DNA of 63,717 nt from Salinisphaera orenii subsp. halophila YIM 95161 (GTDB lineage: Bacteria > Pseudomonadota > Gammaproteobacteria > Nevskiales > Salinisphaeraceae), in assembly GCF_003732545.1 (NCBI RefSeq), contig NZ_AYKF01000063.1:1-63717 (forward strand), written 5' to 3'. Positions 25,415 through 35,120 of the stretch are shown here, in pieces (position 1 is the first letter of the stretch; the number at the start of each line of letters is the position of its first letter). Under the pieces are notes generated by a model. It was not told the origin of the DNA. It ran no database searches and saw nothing but the letters and a program-made list of their open reading frames with translations. Made by a program: the position numbers and the translations under genes.

Positions 25415-27651
25415 GGCTTGTTCGGCTCCGTCGGCACCACCCCGAACTGTGGGTTCGAACCGTAATCGATGGGCAGGGTACGACCCATGAATCGGCGCCA
25501 GGCCTGTTCCGCACCGGGCCGATCCGCGCGCGCCGAAGCGGCAAGGCCGGGCTGAAAGTTGGCGACGAAACCAGTCGCCGACTTCGGATAGCCGACCATC
25601 GTACGCGGCGGAAAATTGAACCGCTTCTTGCCCTTGCTTTGTGTCAGGGCACGATTGAGCGCCTGCGGCTCGCATCCCGCATCCGCCAGATCGGGAAACG
25701 AGTTCCGATAGACTTCGGCGAAACTGGTGTAGTAAGGCGACTTGCGCTTGTCGCGTAGACGAACGTGGTAAGACGACGCCAGCTCCCAGCAGAAACCCGG
25801 TGCCGTCATCAGCCCGATCTGGAACTGACTGACCCAGTCGCGCAGCGCCTCGGCGCCGTCGAATCCCAAGTCAGCCATATTGCCCGCGGACCACGCGAAG
25901 AAGGAATGCTGCCACGTAGCGTAGCCCGTCCGCTGCTGGCCGCCGCTCGGGTAGATCACCGAATGGTAGCTCGCCACAGCGCCCAGCTTGTTCGCTTTCG
26001 GATTATGCGTGTACTTCTCGTTGTACCAGTCGATATTGCGGCGCACGACGTCGTTGAAATATGCCTTGTGCGAGGCCTCGTCCGGCAACAGATAGGCGGC
26101 ATAGGCCAGCGAACGCAGCATCCAAGCCTGCCCCCTGAGCTGGGTGTTGTGCACCAGCCCGTCGGCATAGTCGCGGTACTTCGGGTTCTGCCACAACAAC
26201 GCCCAGTTGGCCCAGAACCGCATCTCGCTCTCGTAGAACCAATCGCCGGTGGCGAGATAGGCCATATACGTCGGCGCGGGGTGGTGCGCTGCGTCCGCGT
26301 TCAGCGGGCTCTTGCAGGCCGCCTTGCCTTCGCCGCCGCAACTGGGTAAACGATCATCGCCATGCGGTTCCACCGGACAGTCGGCGGTACGAGCCGGCCA
26401 AAGCGTTGTCGCGCAGGGGTGGGCTTTCAGTGACAGGGCGTTTCCGGTTTTCTTGTCACGATAGTGAACGCCGTATGCGCCCATCGCATCGCTGTTGGCC
26501 AGCATCCAGCGAAAGACACGATGGCCCGTGTCGATCGCGTAGGCACTGCTCCATCGCGGCAACGGGCCGATCTGCGGTTGCGCCCCCGTCGTCTGCATCT
26601 GCTTGTAGATGTCGCAGGCGCGCATGGGCGGGCAATCCTGCCTGACATCGGCGAGCATCTTTTTCGACAGTTCGAACTCACCGTACGAGGGCACGGCGGG
26701 GGTCGACTGGAGATACGCGGGCTCCTGAGCTGCATGGAACGGCGCACGATCGCTGGCGCCCCACCACCGGACCTCGTGCCAGCGTGCCTGTCGATAGTGC
26801 CTCACGTCTTCGTGAACGGTCGGCGCCTGGCCGGGCACATCGATACGGGCATCGTAGTCGTAGTTGCGCACGCCGTCGACGTACGCCCAGGCGTTTTCGG
26901 TGACCACATCAACGCGGACCCGCCGTACCGGCGTCGGACCATAGGCGCGTATGGCGAAATAGCTCGCCAGGTGCGGGTGCGCCTCTCCATCGGGGCCCGA
27001 CACCGGTTCGCCGACGATCCATTCGGAGACCAGCGGGCCGGAAAGCCGCCGCCGGCAGAAGAAATCGACGCCGTCGCAGCCGCCGGCTTCGTGCACGCGC
27101 TGCACGAGATCCCGCGCCGAGGCACTCCACGTCTGACCCGAGCGATCGAGACTTAACCGGGCGTCGAACTCGGTTGCCGCGACATCGTTCAGCCCCACGG
27201 CCTTGGGATCATCCCCGCTGCTCCCGTCTTCCGTCTTGACCAGGGCGATCGGTGCACCGTCGGCATCACAGGGGGCGCGAACGGTCACGACAGCGTGCCG
27301 GATCGAGCCGTCGTCGTTCGTCGCACGGGCGTCAACCTGAGTAGGGAGCGCGCGGCCCTCGTACTTGGCCACGAGCATGGCTTCACCGGGCAGATCGCCG
27401 GGACGAAACACCTGTCCAAACGTTACGGGGGCGGTGTCGCAGTCCTGCCCGGTCAGTTTCTCGAGATGTATCCACGTAATCGTGCCGGGCGGCGCATCGG
27501 CCGGCGCTGCGAAAGCCGCTTGTGCTCGTGCCGGCGCCACGCTCCCCGCACAAGCTCCCAGCAGGACCACGGCGAAGGCGAGTACAGCAACGCGCGTCAC
27601 GGTATTCAGGCCCGACGGTAGACGCCGCCACGTCACGGAAGTTCTTATCAT
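25411..27651 (-). CDS. putative polysaccharide-lyase-like lipoprotein
   Basis: The 746-residue protein has a lipoprotein signal (LLGAC, Cys34). Next is a beta-rich domain with VTFGQVF, LPTQVDARAT and DGSIRHAVV, much like the first domain of PcRGLX/YetA-type exo-rhamnogalacturonan lyases. A long helical region follows with AHHP, RGQAWMLRS, QQRTGYATWQHSFFAW and VGYPKSATGF, which looks like an alpha/alpha-toroid. It is a clear paralog of the gene at 61324-63717. By fold and place it may cut or edit the polymer in the periplasm or at the outer membrane. No catalytic residue is proven. The ATG at 27651 overlaps the previous stop (ATGA). Confidence 0.65.
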   Translation of the reverse strand: MIRTSVTWRRLPSGLNTVTRVAVLAFAVVLLGACAGSVAPARAQAAFAAPADAPPGTITWIHLEKLTGQDCDTAPVTFGQVFRPGDLPGEAMLVAKYEGRALPTQVDARATNDDGSIRHAVVTVRAPCDADGAPIALVKTEDGSSGDDPKAVGLNDVAATEFDARLSLDRSGQTWSASARDLVQRVHEAGGCDGVDFFCRRRLSGPLVSEWIVGEPVSGPDGEAHPHLASYFAIRAYGPTPVRRVRVDVVTENAWAYVDGVRNYDYDARIDVPGQAPTVHEDVRHYRQARWHEVRWWGASDRAPFHAAQEPAYLQSTPAVPSYGEFELSKKMLADVRQDCPPMRACDIYKQMQTTGAQPQIGPLPRWSSAYAIDTGHRVFRWMLANSDAMGAYGVHYRDKKTGNALSLKAHPCATTLWPARTADCPVEPHGDDRLPSCGGEGKAACKSPLNADAAHHPAPTYMAYLATGDWFYESEMRFWANWALLWQNPKYRDYADGLVHNTQLRGQAWMLRSLAYAAYLLPDEASHKAYFNDVVRRNIDWYNEKYTHNPKANKLGAVASYHSVIYPSGGQQRTGYATWQHSFFAWSAGNMADLGFDGAEALRDWVSQFQIGLMTAPGFCWELASSYHVRLRDKRKSPYYTSFAEVYRNSFPDLADAGCEPQALNRALTQSKGKKRFNFPPRTMVGYPKSATGFVANFQPGLAASARADRPGAEQAWRRFMGRTLPIDYGSNPQFGVVPTEPNKP

Positions 27652-28919
27652 CGTTCTGTCCCCGTCAGTTCGTCCAGCAATCGGGCCAGTTTCATGGCGC
27701 CGGCCTTGCGCGTGTAGCCGCTCAGGGCTTCGACATCGATCGCGGGCATGTCGTCACCGTCCAGCCGAATCATGAAATCGCGGAGTACGGCTGCGATCTT
27801 GTCCACGTCGTCGATGGGCGCACGCAGCGCCCCGCCGGTGGTGCGCAGAAGCTCAGCCGTATCGCTGTCAGTCGGCGTCAGCGCAATGACGGGGCGCCCG
27901 ATCCGGAGGTATTCGAATACCTTGGCCGGAATCTGCGCGTTGAACTCGCCGCCCTGAAACAGGAGCAGGCCGTGTGCGCCGGCTTGTTCCGCTAGCGCTT
28001 CCCTGTAGCCCACCGGGGGCGCCAGCGTGACGATATCGTCGATCCCGAGGCGAGTCAGTTCCTCGGCGTACGCCGCTTCGTGACCACTGGCTCTCAGGAC
28101 GACTTCCAGCGTGTCCGGCGTTATGACCGAGGCTTCGCGAAGCCGTGCGAGGGCTTCGAAAAAAGGCACCGGGTTTCGACCTTCACGATACAGCAGGCCA
28201 CTGTGGACCAGCCTCACCGGGCCGCCGGCTCCACGGCTCGGAGAGGGAACGGTTGCCACCGTTTCCCCTTCGAATCCATTGGGAATGACATGCATTCGGC
28301 TCGCCGCATCCGGAAACCGCTCCGCGTAGCGCGAGCGCGCCCCCGGCGTCGTGAATACGATCCGATCCGCACGCTCGATCGTCCAGCGTTCCATGGCACG
28401 CGTGGCGCGCTTCTGCGCGGATGTTCCAGCCGGCACCACCGGGTCACGAAAATCGGCGATCCACGGCAAACCGGACAATCGAGCCAGAGAAGCGCCGACG
28501 AGATGGGTCGTCGAGATGGGATAGGTCGACCAGAGCGCGTCGATGCGTTGTCGGCGAATCAATCGCAGACCTGCCCGCAGCGCGCTCGGGTACCACGATA
28601 TCCAGCGATCCGGAATGGCGGTCGCCGAAAGATAGCGCCCGCGCCAGCCCAAATGCCGACGCGCGTCCAACGCCTGGCTGCGCTCGACGTGGACATCGGC
28701 GGGTATGTCTTCCAGTCCCTGCGTATCGAGCCGCTCGTAAACCCGGGGATGGGGGGCGAGAACCCACGGGTTCCAGTGGCATCCGCGCAGATGCCGGGCG
28801 AAGGCGAGCGTGCGCAGACGACCCGTGGACGACGCATCCGGCGGAAAATGGAACGCGATCAGCAGAACCCTTCGATCGCCCCCGTTGGGGGCCGCGGCAT
28901 CATCGTGTTCGTCACTCAC
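27648..28919 (-). CDS. family 4 glycosyltransferase
   Basis: The 423-residue GT-B protein opens with VLLIAFHFPPDASSTGRLRT, typical of GT4 enzymes of exopolysaccharide loci. It ends with a nucleotide-binding domain containing VIPNGFEG near residue 213 and KVFEYLRIGRPVIAL near 335, where Glu is the donor-binding residue. It probably adds one sugar of the repeat unit on the cytoplasmic face. It lies 21 bases after the ligase/polymerase gene and overlaps the lyase-like lipoprotein gene. Confidence 0.88.
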   Translation of the reverse strand: MSDEHDDAAAPNGGDRRVLLIAFHFPPDASSTGRLRTLAFARHLRGCHWNPWVLAPHPRVYERLDTQGLEDIPADVHVERSQALDARRHLGWRGRYLSATAIPDRWISWYPSALRAGLRLIRRQRIDALWSTYPISTTHLVGASLARLSGLPWIADFRDPVVPAGTSAQKRATRAMERWTIERADRIVFTTPGARSRYAERFPDAASRMHVIPNGFEGETVATVPSPSRGAGGPVRLVHSGLLYREGRNPVPFFEALARLREASVITPDTLEVVLRASGHEAAYAEELTRLGIDDIVTLAPPVGYREALAEQAGAHGLLLFQGGEFNAQIPAKVFEYLRIGRPVIALTPTDSDTAELLRTTGGALRAPIDDVDKIAAVLRDFMIRLDGDDMPAIDVEALSGYTRKAGAMKLARLLDELTGTER

Positions 28920-28940
28920 GAGCGAGGTTCCTCATCCGGA

Positions 28941-30326
28941 TCAGTACCACGGCAGATCCTGCTGACCGCCACCCTGCGTGTCCGGGCGCAGCGGTCGTCC
29001 GATCGCCGGCCTTCGCCGACCCACGGGGTGACGATGGGTCGCCGCCGCCGAGGGACTCTCCGCCACGGTCCGCTGCTCGCCGCCCGCTTCGGCACGCAGC
29101 AACAGCATATGGAGTACGGTCGTCATCGCCAGGATCTGATAGAACAGATCGAAATACGGCATCGGCAAAAGTGATCCCGCCGCCGCATACGCGACGAGGC
29201 TCACCTGCATCATGCTCGCCAGATCCGCCATCCAGGCGGTATCGGGACCCGCCCGCGCCTTGCGCCGAATGCGGGCGAGCCCGAACCAGCCCCCCGCGAG
29301 CATGGCGACGAACAACGCCAACCCCACGAAGCCGGCTTCGCCGAGCACCTGGAAGAAAATGCTGTGGATCGCACGATGCACCGCATCCGGCGGCCCGTGC
29401 GTGTCCCACATGGCGTCGCTGGACCAGACCCGCATCCCGCCGCCGAGCAGCGGATCGTCCAGTGCGACATTCACGGCGAATGTCCATGAATTGATACGCC
29501 CCTGAGCGGATTTGTCCTGCTGGTACTCGTCGATCGTGTTCATGCGGCTGTACCACTCCTGCGGCATGAACGACGCGACCAGCACAGCCATGATCGGAAT
29601 GACCAGGAAAAGCGAGGCCCGACGCGGGCTCTTGTAGATCAGCATCAGCACCGTGATGCCCAGCGCCAGCAGACCGCCACGCGAATAAGTACCGACGATG
29701 GCGACGGCGGTCAGACCCATGAGCCCCCAGAGTCCGAGCCGAACCCACTTGCGATGATCCTGCAACTGCAGATAGCGCATGAGCGGCAGGCACATGCACA
29801 TCACGAGCGCGAAACCGTTGGTGTCACGGTAGAAGCTCTTGATCGGCCCCATGACGTTGTACCCGCCACCGGTGATCAGCGTGAAGAAGCCGCCCTTGAA
29901 CCCCCAGAAGCCGAACGAGAGCACGATGGTCCACAGCACCCAGTGCAGGCGTTGCTTGTCGGTCACCAGGATCGCCGTGAAATAGACCATCAGCATGATC
30001 TTGAAGAAGCGCACCCACTCGATCTCGGCCTGGTCAGGCACGACCGCATCCAGTGTCGACAACCCGGTCCAGAGCAGAAACAGCGTCATCAGAATCATCA
30101 ACGGCGTCATGCGCAGCGCCTGGCGCTGCTGCGAATGGGCCATCGTGCTGACCATGGTGACCACGGCGACGATCATCACCCAGGGAAAGGCGGTGGCGAA
30201 GCCGTAGGCGATGCGGTGCGGATTCATGTAACTGAACAGAATCCACAGCATCAGACCGATCACCGGCCGCATGAACGCCATGGGCACGGTGGCGGCAACG
30301 AACATCAGCAGCGCGAGCGCACGCAT
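28941..30326 (-). CDS. XrtA-associated O-antigen ligase/polymerase-like protein
   Basis: The 461-residue protein has about ten membrane helices. It matches the exosortase A-associated putative O-glycosylation ligase family (TIGR03097 by memory): FSYMNPHRIAYGFA near residue 32, YFTAILVTDKQRLHW, TYSRGGLLAL, and the periplasmic loop with GRINSWTFAVN and HSIFFQVLGEAGF. It belongs to the Wzy/WaaL superfamily and most likely polymerises or transfers the polysaccharide. The ATG at 30326 overlaps the previous stop as TGATG. The C-terminal 50 residues are hydrophilic. Confidence 0.9.
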   Translation of the reverse strand: MRALALLMFVAATVPMAFMRPVIGLMLWILFSYMNPHRIAYGFATAFPWVMIVAVVTMVSTMAHSQQRQALRMTPLMILMTLFLLWTGLSTLDAVVPDQAEIEWVRFFKIMLMVYFTAILVTDKQRLHWVLWTIVLSFGFWGFKGGFFTLITGGGYNVMGPIKSFYRDTNGFALVMCMCLPLMRYLQLQDHRKWVRLGLWGLMGLTAVAIVGTYSRGGLLALGITVLMLIYKSPRRASLFLVIPIMAVLVASFMPQEWYSRMNTIDEYQQDKSAQGRINSWTFAVNVALDDPLLGGGMRVWSSDAMWDTHGPPDAVHRAIHSIFFQVLGEAGFVGLALFVAMLAGGWFGLARIRRKARAGPDTAWMADLASMMQVSLVAYAAAGSLLPMPYFDLFYQILAMTTVLHMLLLRAEAGGEQRTVAESPSAAATHRHPVGRRRPAIGRPLRPDTQGGGQQDLPWY

Positions 30327-31465
30327 CAGTCGGCCCCGGTCGCGGCCATGTAGCGCATGACGGCATCCATGTAGAACTTGGCGGCCCAGTTCGGATAGCG
30401 ATGGCGCATGTACTCGCCCCGCATCGGCGCCGATCCCGCGATGGCGCCGCGCCGCGCGCCGCAGGCATGCTCCAGCGACTGACGACTCTGGTCGAAGGCG
30501 ATGCAGCCACGGGCATGCTCGAGCCAGTCGGGCTCGTCCGCCGACGCACCCAGTTCCACCAGACGCAGCCAGACGATCGCCATCTGGACATTGCCGGTCA
30601 GGCAGGACCAGCGAGCGGCCGAACGCCAGTCGGCATCGAGTCGGCCGGGCAGCGCGCCGTCGCGCCGCTGACCTGCGGCGACCGCAGCCGCGACCGTACG
30701 CGCCCGATCGACGTAGGCCTCGACCCCGGCGATCGCCCCGACTTCCAGAACACCGCGTGTGGCATAGGCGATGGTATGGGTCAGCGGGCGATCGTTGTGC
30801 TCGAGATCGTTGTGTGCGAACCAACCGTTGGGCTGCTGCTGCGTCAACGCCCAGTCGACGTTCGCGCAGGCGGCGTCGATGTAACGCGGCTCACCGAGCG
30901 TGCGCCCGGCCAGCGCCAGGCCGTAGGCCACGCGCGTGTTATAGACGTTGACGCCCGCATGGGAGAACGGCGATCCGAACCGCCGCCACGCACCGTCGTC
31001 GTCCTGGGCGGCGACGAGCCAGTCGCTGGCGGCACGCAGCGATTCGGCGAATCGCGCCTCGCCCGTCTGCTCGTAGGCGGCCGCCCAGCCGAACAGCACC
31101 TGCCCGGTATTGAAGATCGTGGGCACGACCTTGGGCGCGTCCATGTTCCCTGCACGCACGCCGCCATCGGCCAGCTGGATCTCCGATTCCCACACCGCCA
31201 TGCGAGTCGCACGTTCGGCGAATTCCGCCCGGCCGGTGAGATGAGCGTAATCGTAGAGCGTCGGGATGATGTAGCCCGTGGTTTCCGGATACGACGCCGC
31301 CCACTGCTTTTTTAGCACGTCATAGTAGGCCGCCACGCCGTCGTCAGGCGTCGCATCCTGCGCTCGCGCCAGCCATTCCGCGGCCGCGTCCAGCCCCGGC
31401 CGCAACGACGCCAGCACCGGGCGGCCACCGCCCATCCGTCGGATCAAACCGGATACAAGACCCAT
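30326..31465 (-). CDS. alpha/alpha-toroid-like protein, possible sugar-active enzyme
   Basis: The 379-residue protein consists of repeated helix pairs with conserved Gly, Trp and Asp residues: YPETTGYIIPTL, NTGQVLFGWAAAYEQTG, QDDDGAWRRFGSPF, LTHTIAYATRGVLE. This is the pattern of alpha/alpha-toroid enzymes such as lyases, epimerases and glycoside hydrolases. No signal peptide is seen, so it works in the cytoplasm. It is joined to both neighbours by TGATG overlaps, which decides the ATG at 31465. I cannot name the reaction; candidates are epimerisation or cleavage of a lipid-linked sugar, or a carrier-bound step with the ATP-grasp enzyme. Confidence 0.6.
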   Translation of the reverse strand: MGLVSGLIRRMGGGRPVLASLRPGLDAAAEWLARAQDATPDDGVAAYYDVLKKQWAASYPETTGYIIPTLYDYAHLTGRAEFAERATRMAVWESEIQLADGGVRAGNMDAPKVVPTIFNTGQVLFGWAAAYEQTGEARFAESLRAASDWLVAAQDDDGAWRRFGSPFSHAGVNVYNTRVAYGLALAGRTLGEPRYIDAACANVDWALTQQQPNGWFAHNDLEHNDRPLTHTIAYATRGVLEVGAIAGVEAYVDRARTVAAAVAAGQRRDGALPGRLDADWRSAARWSCLTGNVQMAIVWLRLVELGASADEPDWLEHARGCIAFDQSRQSLEHACGARRGAIAGSAPMRGEYMRHRYPNWAAKFYMDAVMRYMAATGAD

Positions 31466-32640
31466 CAACGATCACTCCGCAATAGTCGCTTCAAGCGTAC
31501 CCGAACACGCGAGGCCAGCCGAGCGAGTTCCGGCCCCGGATCGTCGATGCGCCACAGGGCATCCACACTGCGCGCACCCTCGATCGTCCGGGTTTCCTCG
31601 GCCGGCGTACGCTCGGCCGACTGGGTGTCCGACATCCGCTCGCGCCAGATTCGCCCCGCCGCACTGCCGCCGCCCGGCGGCGAGGCCAGACCACAGGCGC
31701 TCCGATAGGCGGCGAGCGGCAGATTCACGCCGTTGAGCGTGGCCACCTCCTCCTGGAAATCCGTGCGTCCCACCGTCGGCTCCACGACCACATATCGGCC
31801 GCTGCGCGGATCTCGCTTGTACTCCATGCTCGCCAGCCCATGCACACCGGCCTGCCGGAAGAACGCGGTGGTCGATTCGATGATTTCGACCGCCTCCGGC
31901 GCCGGCCCGCAACTGGCCGTGCCCCCCACCCGCGGCGGCCAGGAACGGATCTTGCGCCCGACGAAGCTCGTCGGCGCCGCCCCATCGGCCGGCAGGTGTT
32001 GAAGACAGAAGTATAGATCCGAATCGGTCCCCTCGATCCACTCCTGAACGATCACATCGGGCAGCACCGGCAGTATGCGCTCGACCAGCTCACGGGCCGG
32101 GGCGTGCGTGTCGAAGCGATACGCCTTGCTGAAGGCCGCCTCGTAGCCCGCATCCCGTCGGGCGGGTTTGACGATCAGCGGCGGCGTCAGCGCGTCGAGT
32201 CCGCTCACATCCGCCGCGCTCTGGATTCTCAGCGTTCTGGGTATCGCCAGTCCCGCGGCCTCGGCGGCAGCGCGCACGCCATCCTTGTTCAACAGGGGCG
32301 CCAGCGTGTCGGGCGCCGACAGCGTCATTCGAAAACGCGTCGCCAGACGGGCGTAATACGCCATGACGTGGACGACGCTTTCCTCCATCGTCAGTATCAG
32401 CACCGGCCGGTCCGCCGCGCCGGCCGCCACACGCTCCAGCGTTGCGAGCAGCGCCTCGCCGCCACCGGCGGCGTCATAAAACACCTTGCGACCGTGACGG
32501 CTGCGCATCGCGGGCTCATCGCCATGCGTGCCGACGACGACGCTGGGTACGCCGGCGGCCGCCAGACTTCGCAGCACGCCCAGACCGTTCAAGCCGGCCC
32601 CGACGATCACCGCCGGCACGTTGTGGCTTGCCCTGCTCAC
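31465..32640 (-). CDS. ATP-grasp ligase in the XrtA locus
   Basis: The 391-residue protein has an N-terminal nucleotide-binding-like strand (AVIVGAGLNGLGVLRSL), then the ATP-grasp body with LLNKDGVRAAAEAAGL near residue 115. LIVKPARRD (the ATP-binding Lys) follows near 152, then VQEWIEGTDSDLY near 197 and the metal-binding end YVVVEPTVGRT near 268. ATP-grasp enzymes join a carboxylate to an amine or thiol. Here an amino acid or similar group could be attached to a uronic or amino sugar. The substrate is unknown. It overlaps the upstream glycosyltransferase (ATGA) and the downstream toroid gene (TGATG). Confidence 0.75.
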   Translation of the reverse strand: MSRASHNVPAVIVGAGLNGLGVLRSLAAAGVPSVVVGTHGDEPAMRSRHGRKVFYDAAGGGEALLATLERVAAGAADRPVLILTMEESVVHVMAYYARLATRFRMTLSAPDTLAPLLNKDGVRAAAEAAGLAIPRTLRIQSAADVSGLDALTPPLIVKPARRDAGYEAAFSKAYRFDTHAPARELVERILPVLPDVIVQEWIEGTDSDLYFCLQHLPADGAAPTSFVGRKIRSWPPRVGGTASCGPAPEAVEIIESTTAFFRQAGVHGLASMEYKRDPRSGRYVVVEPTVGRTDFQEEVATLNGVNLPLAAYRSACGLASPPGGGSAAGRIWRERMSDTQSAERTPAEETRTIEGARSVDALWRIDDPGPELARLASRVRVRLKRLLRSDR

Positions 32641-33869
32641 GAGCGCGCCGTATCGCGACGATTCTCGCCCAGCAACGACTCGTACAACGGCGCGTAGCGC
32701 GCCGCGCTGGCGCGCCAGGTACGCTCCTGTTCGACGAACCGGCGCCCCGCGGCGCGGACGTCATCCAGCTGCGCCTCGGGTGCGGCAGCCAGCTGTGCCA
32801 CGCATTCGGCCAGCGCCGCCGGAGATTCGGGCTCGAACAGGAATCCGGTCTCACGATCGCGGATCAGTTCCCGATGCCCGCCCACGTCGGAGGCGGCGAC
32901 GAGACGCGCCTGCGCCATGGCCTCCAGCGGCTTGAGCGGGGTGACGAGCTCGGTGAGCCGATGCCGCAGCCGCGGGAAGACCAGCAGATCCATGAGCCCG
33001 TAATAGCGCTCGATTTGGTCGTGCGGGACGCGGCCCGTGAAGATCACGCGGTCCTCGAGACCCTGCGCCGACACGAGCGAGCGCAGTGCCGCCTCGTCCG
33101 GGCCGCCACCGACCAGAAGCAGCTTGAAGCGCCCGTCGCGCAGCGGCGGCTGCGCCATGGCCCGCACCGCGATATCGAGGCCCTCGTAGCGATAGAACGA
33201 ACCGGCGAAACCGAGGACATAGTCGTCCGACAGACCCAGCGACGACGCCAGCTCGGCATCTTCGGGCAGGTGCGTGGTGAATCGCTCGACATCGACCGCG
33301 TTGGGAATCACGGTGATGCGATCCTCTGCCACGCCGCGCTCGGCGATCGCGCCGCGCAGCCCGTCACAGATCGTCGTGACCGCATCGGCGCGCCGCATGG
33401 CAAAGGTCTCGGCCGCTCGTGTCGCGCGATAGCGCGCATCGCCCTCGCGGCAGCTGCCATGTTCCACCGCGGCGTCCTCCCAGAACGCACGGATCTCGTA
33501 GACCAGCGGCAGGCCGTGACGCCGCGCCACGCGCCAGGCCGGCAGTGCGTTGAGCACCGGCGAATGGGCGTGGATGAGCGCGGGCCGGGTGGTTTCGACC
33601 AGCCGCTCCAGCCGGCGCTCGATGGCGCGCATGACGGCCAGCTCCCCTGCGATCGGTGCCTGCGCGAGGCGGCCACGCGGCGACGGCGTTCGATGGAAAT
33701 GCCAACCATCGGCATCCGCCTCCAGACAATCGCCGCTGTCCTGCTTGGGACCGGTCATGAGCACCGGCTCCCATCCCAGCGCGACCTGCTCGCGCATCAG
33801 CGCCAGCGTGCGAAAGGTGTAACCGCTGTGCAGCGGCGCGGAATGATCGAGTACGTGCACTATCCGCAT
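32637..33869 (-). CDS. XrtA-associated family 4 glycosyltransferase (TIGR04063-like)
   Basis: The 410-residue GT-B protein begins MRIVHVLDHSAPLHSGYTFR, a near signature of the exosortase A-associated TIGR04063 group. It continues with VYEIRAFWEDAAVEHG and VIPNAVDVERF. The donor site (PLKPLEAMAQARLV) lies near residue 310. It acts in the cytoplasm on the lipid-linked repeat unit. It starts 3 bases after the upstream glycosyltransferase stop. Confidence 0.92.
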   Translation of the reverse strand: MRIVHVLDHSAPLHSGYTFRTLALMREQVALGWEPVLMTGPKQDSGDCLEADADGWHFHRTPSPRGRLAQAPIAGELAVMRAIERRLERLVETTRPALIHAHSPVLNALPAWRVARRHGLPLVYEIRAFWEDAAVEHGSCREGDARYRATRAAETFAMRRADAVTTICDGLRGAIAERGVAEDRITVIPNAVDVERFTTHLPEDAELASSLGLSDDYVLGFAGSFYRYEGLDIAVRAMAQPPLRDGRFKLLLVGGGPDEAALRSLVSAQGLEDRVIFTGRVPHDQIERYYGLMDLLVFPRLRHRLTELVTPLKPLEAMAQARLVAASDVGGHRELIRDRETGFLFEPESPAALAECVAQLAAAPEAQLDDVRAAGRRFVEQERTWRASAARYAPLYESLLGENRRDTARS

Positions 33870-33872
33870 GCG

Positions 33873-35120
33873 TCAGTCCGCCGCTCCGTTGGTCGCGCGG
33901 CTCGTCTTCGAGGCCGCGCCGTGATCGAGAATGTTCCGAAACATGCGCAGTTGACCGCGCGTCGTGGTGTCCCAGCCGAAGTCCTCGGCGTAACGCCGCC
34001 GCCGTCGCCGACCCTCGGGCATGATCGCCTCGCCGTCGAGCTCGGCCCAGGCGCGAGCCACGGCAGCACCCGTTCGAGCCTCGATCAATACGCCGGCCGG
34101 CGCACCGGTGATGACCTCCGGAATGCCGTCGACGTCGGTCGCGATGACCGCGGTACCGCAGGCGATCGCCTCGAGCACCACATTCGGCATACCTTCCGAA
34201 CGCGCCGCCAGCACCAGCGCGTCGGCGGCGCTGTAATACATCGGCAGGTCGTCGTGCTCGATCGCACCCAGAAAACGTACGCGGTCGACAACGCCCAGCC
34301 GGCTCGCCTGATCGCGCAGACGGTCTTCCAGCGGCCCGTCGCCGGCGATCAGCAGCGTGACCGTCGGCACGTGCACGAGCGCGTCGATCGCGACATCCAC
34401 GCCCTTGCGCTCGATCAAGTGGCCGACACACAGCCACACGGGGCCGTCCACACCAAGCGCTGCACGGTCGGCGTCGCGATCCCGCGGGGCGAAACGCGTC
34501 AGATCGACGCCGTTGCGCAGCACGCTGATGCGATCACGGTCGATGCCCAACGCTTCGAGCCGAGCCGCCAGCGAGCGTGAAACCGTCACCAGACCGCTCG
34601 CCCGGCGTGCGGCGCGCCGGATCTGATGCCCGGGGCCTCGCATGCCGGCGATCTGGTTCAGGTCCGCACCCCGGGCCGTGACGACGAACGGCCGGCGAAA
34701 CCAGCCGGCAAGCCAGGCCGCGGCCACGCCGTCGGGATAGAAATAGTGGCTGTCGATGAGATCGAAATCGAACCCCTCGCGCCGCCAGCGTTTCAGCGTC
34801 GCGCGGACCGATCGGGCCATCGTCAATGGCGACAGCATCATGCCGACCTTCGGCACGACGAGATAGCGCGGATGTTCGACGAGGATGCCGTGGCGCACTT
34901 CCCGTTTCGGCACCGCCGCCATGCGCGCATAGCGGCCGAAACGTTCGTGCGTGGAAAAGAACCACGGCACCGGCGCGACCACGCGCGCCTCGACCTCGCC
35001 GGTAGCCGCCAGCTGACGCAGGCGCTCCTCCACGAAAATGCCGTGGCGCGGCTGCCGACTGTTCGGATACAGACCGGTGACCACCGCAACCCGCGTCGGG
35101 CGCCTCTCCGCACGCGTCAT
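33873..35120 (-). CDS. family 4 glycosyltransferase
   Basis: The 415-residue GT-B protein shows VAVVTGLYPNSRQPRHGIFVEE at the N-terminus, FVVTARGADLNQI near 146 and VLRNGVDLTRFAP near 205. The donor-site Glu is in EGMPNVVLEAIACGTAVIAT near 315. This is a standard GT4 (RfaG/PimB-like) enzyme, one of several that would build the repeat unit. The ATG overlaps the stop of the sulfotransferase gene (ATGA). Confidence 0.9.
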   Translation of the reverse strand: MTRAERRPTRVAVVTGLYPNSRQPRHGIFVEERLRQLAATGEVEARVVAPVPWFFSTHERFGRYARMAAVPKREVRHGILVEHPRYLVVPKVGMMLSPLTMARSVRATLKRWRREGFDFDLIDSHYFYPDGVAAAWLAGWFRRPFVVTARGADLNQIAGMRGPGHQIRRAARRASGLVTVSRSLAARLEALGIDRDRISVLRNGVDLTRFAPRDRDADRAALGVDGPVWLCVGHLIERKGVDVAIDALVHVPTVTLLIAGDGPLEDRLRDQASRLGVVDRVRFLGAIEHDDLPMYYSAADALVLAARSEGMPNVVLEAIACGTAVIATDVDGIPEVITGAPAGVLIEARTGAAVARAWAELDGEAIMPEGRRRRRRYAEDFGWDTTTRGQLRMFRNILDHGAASKTSRATNGAAD

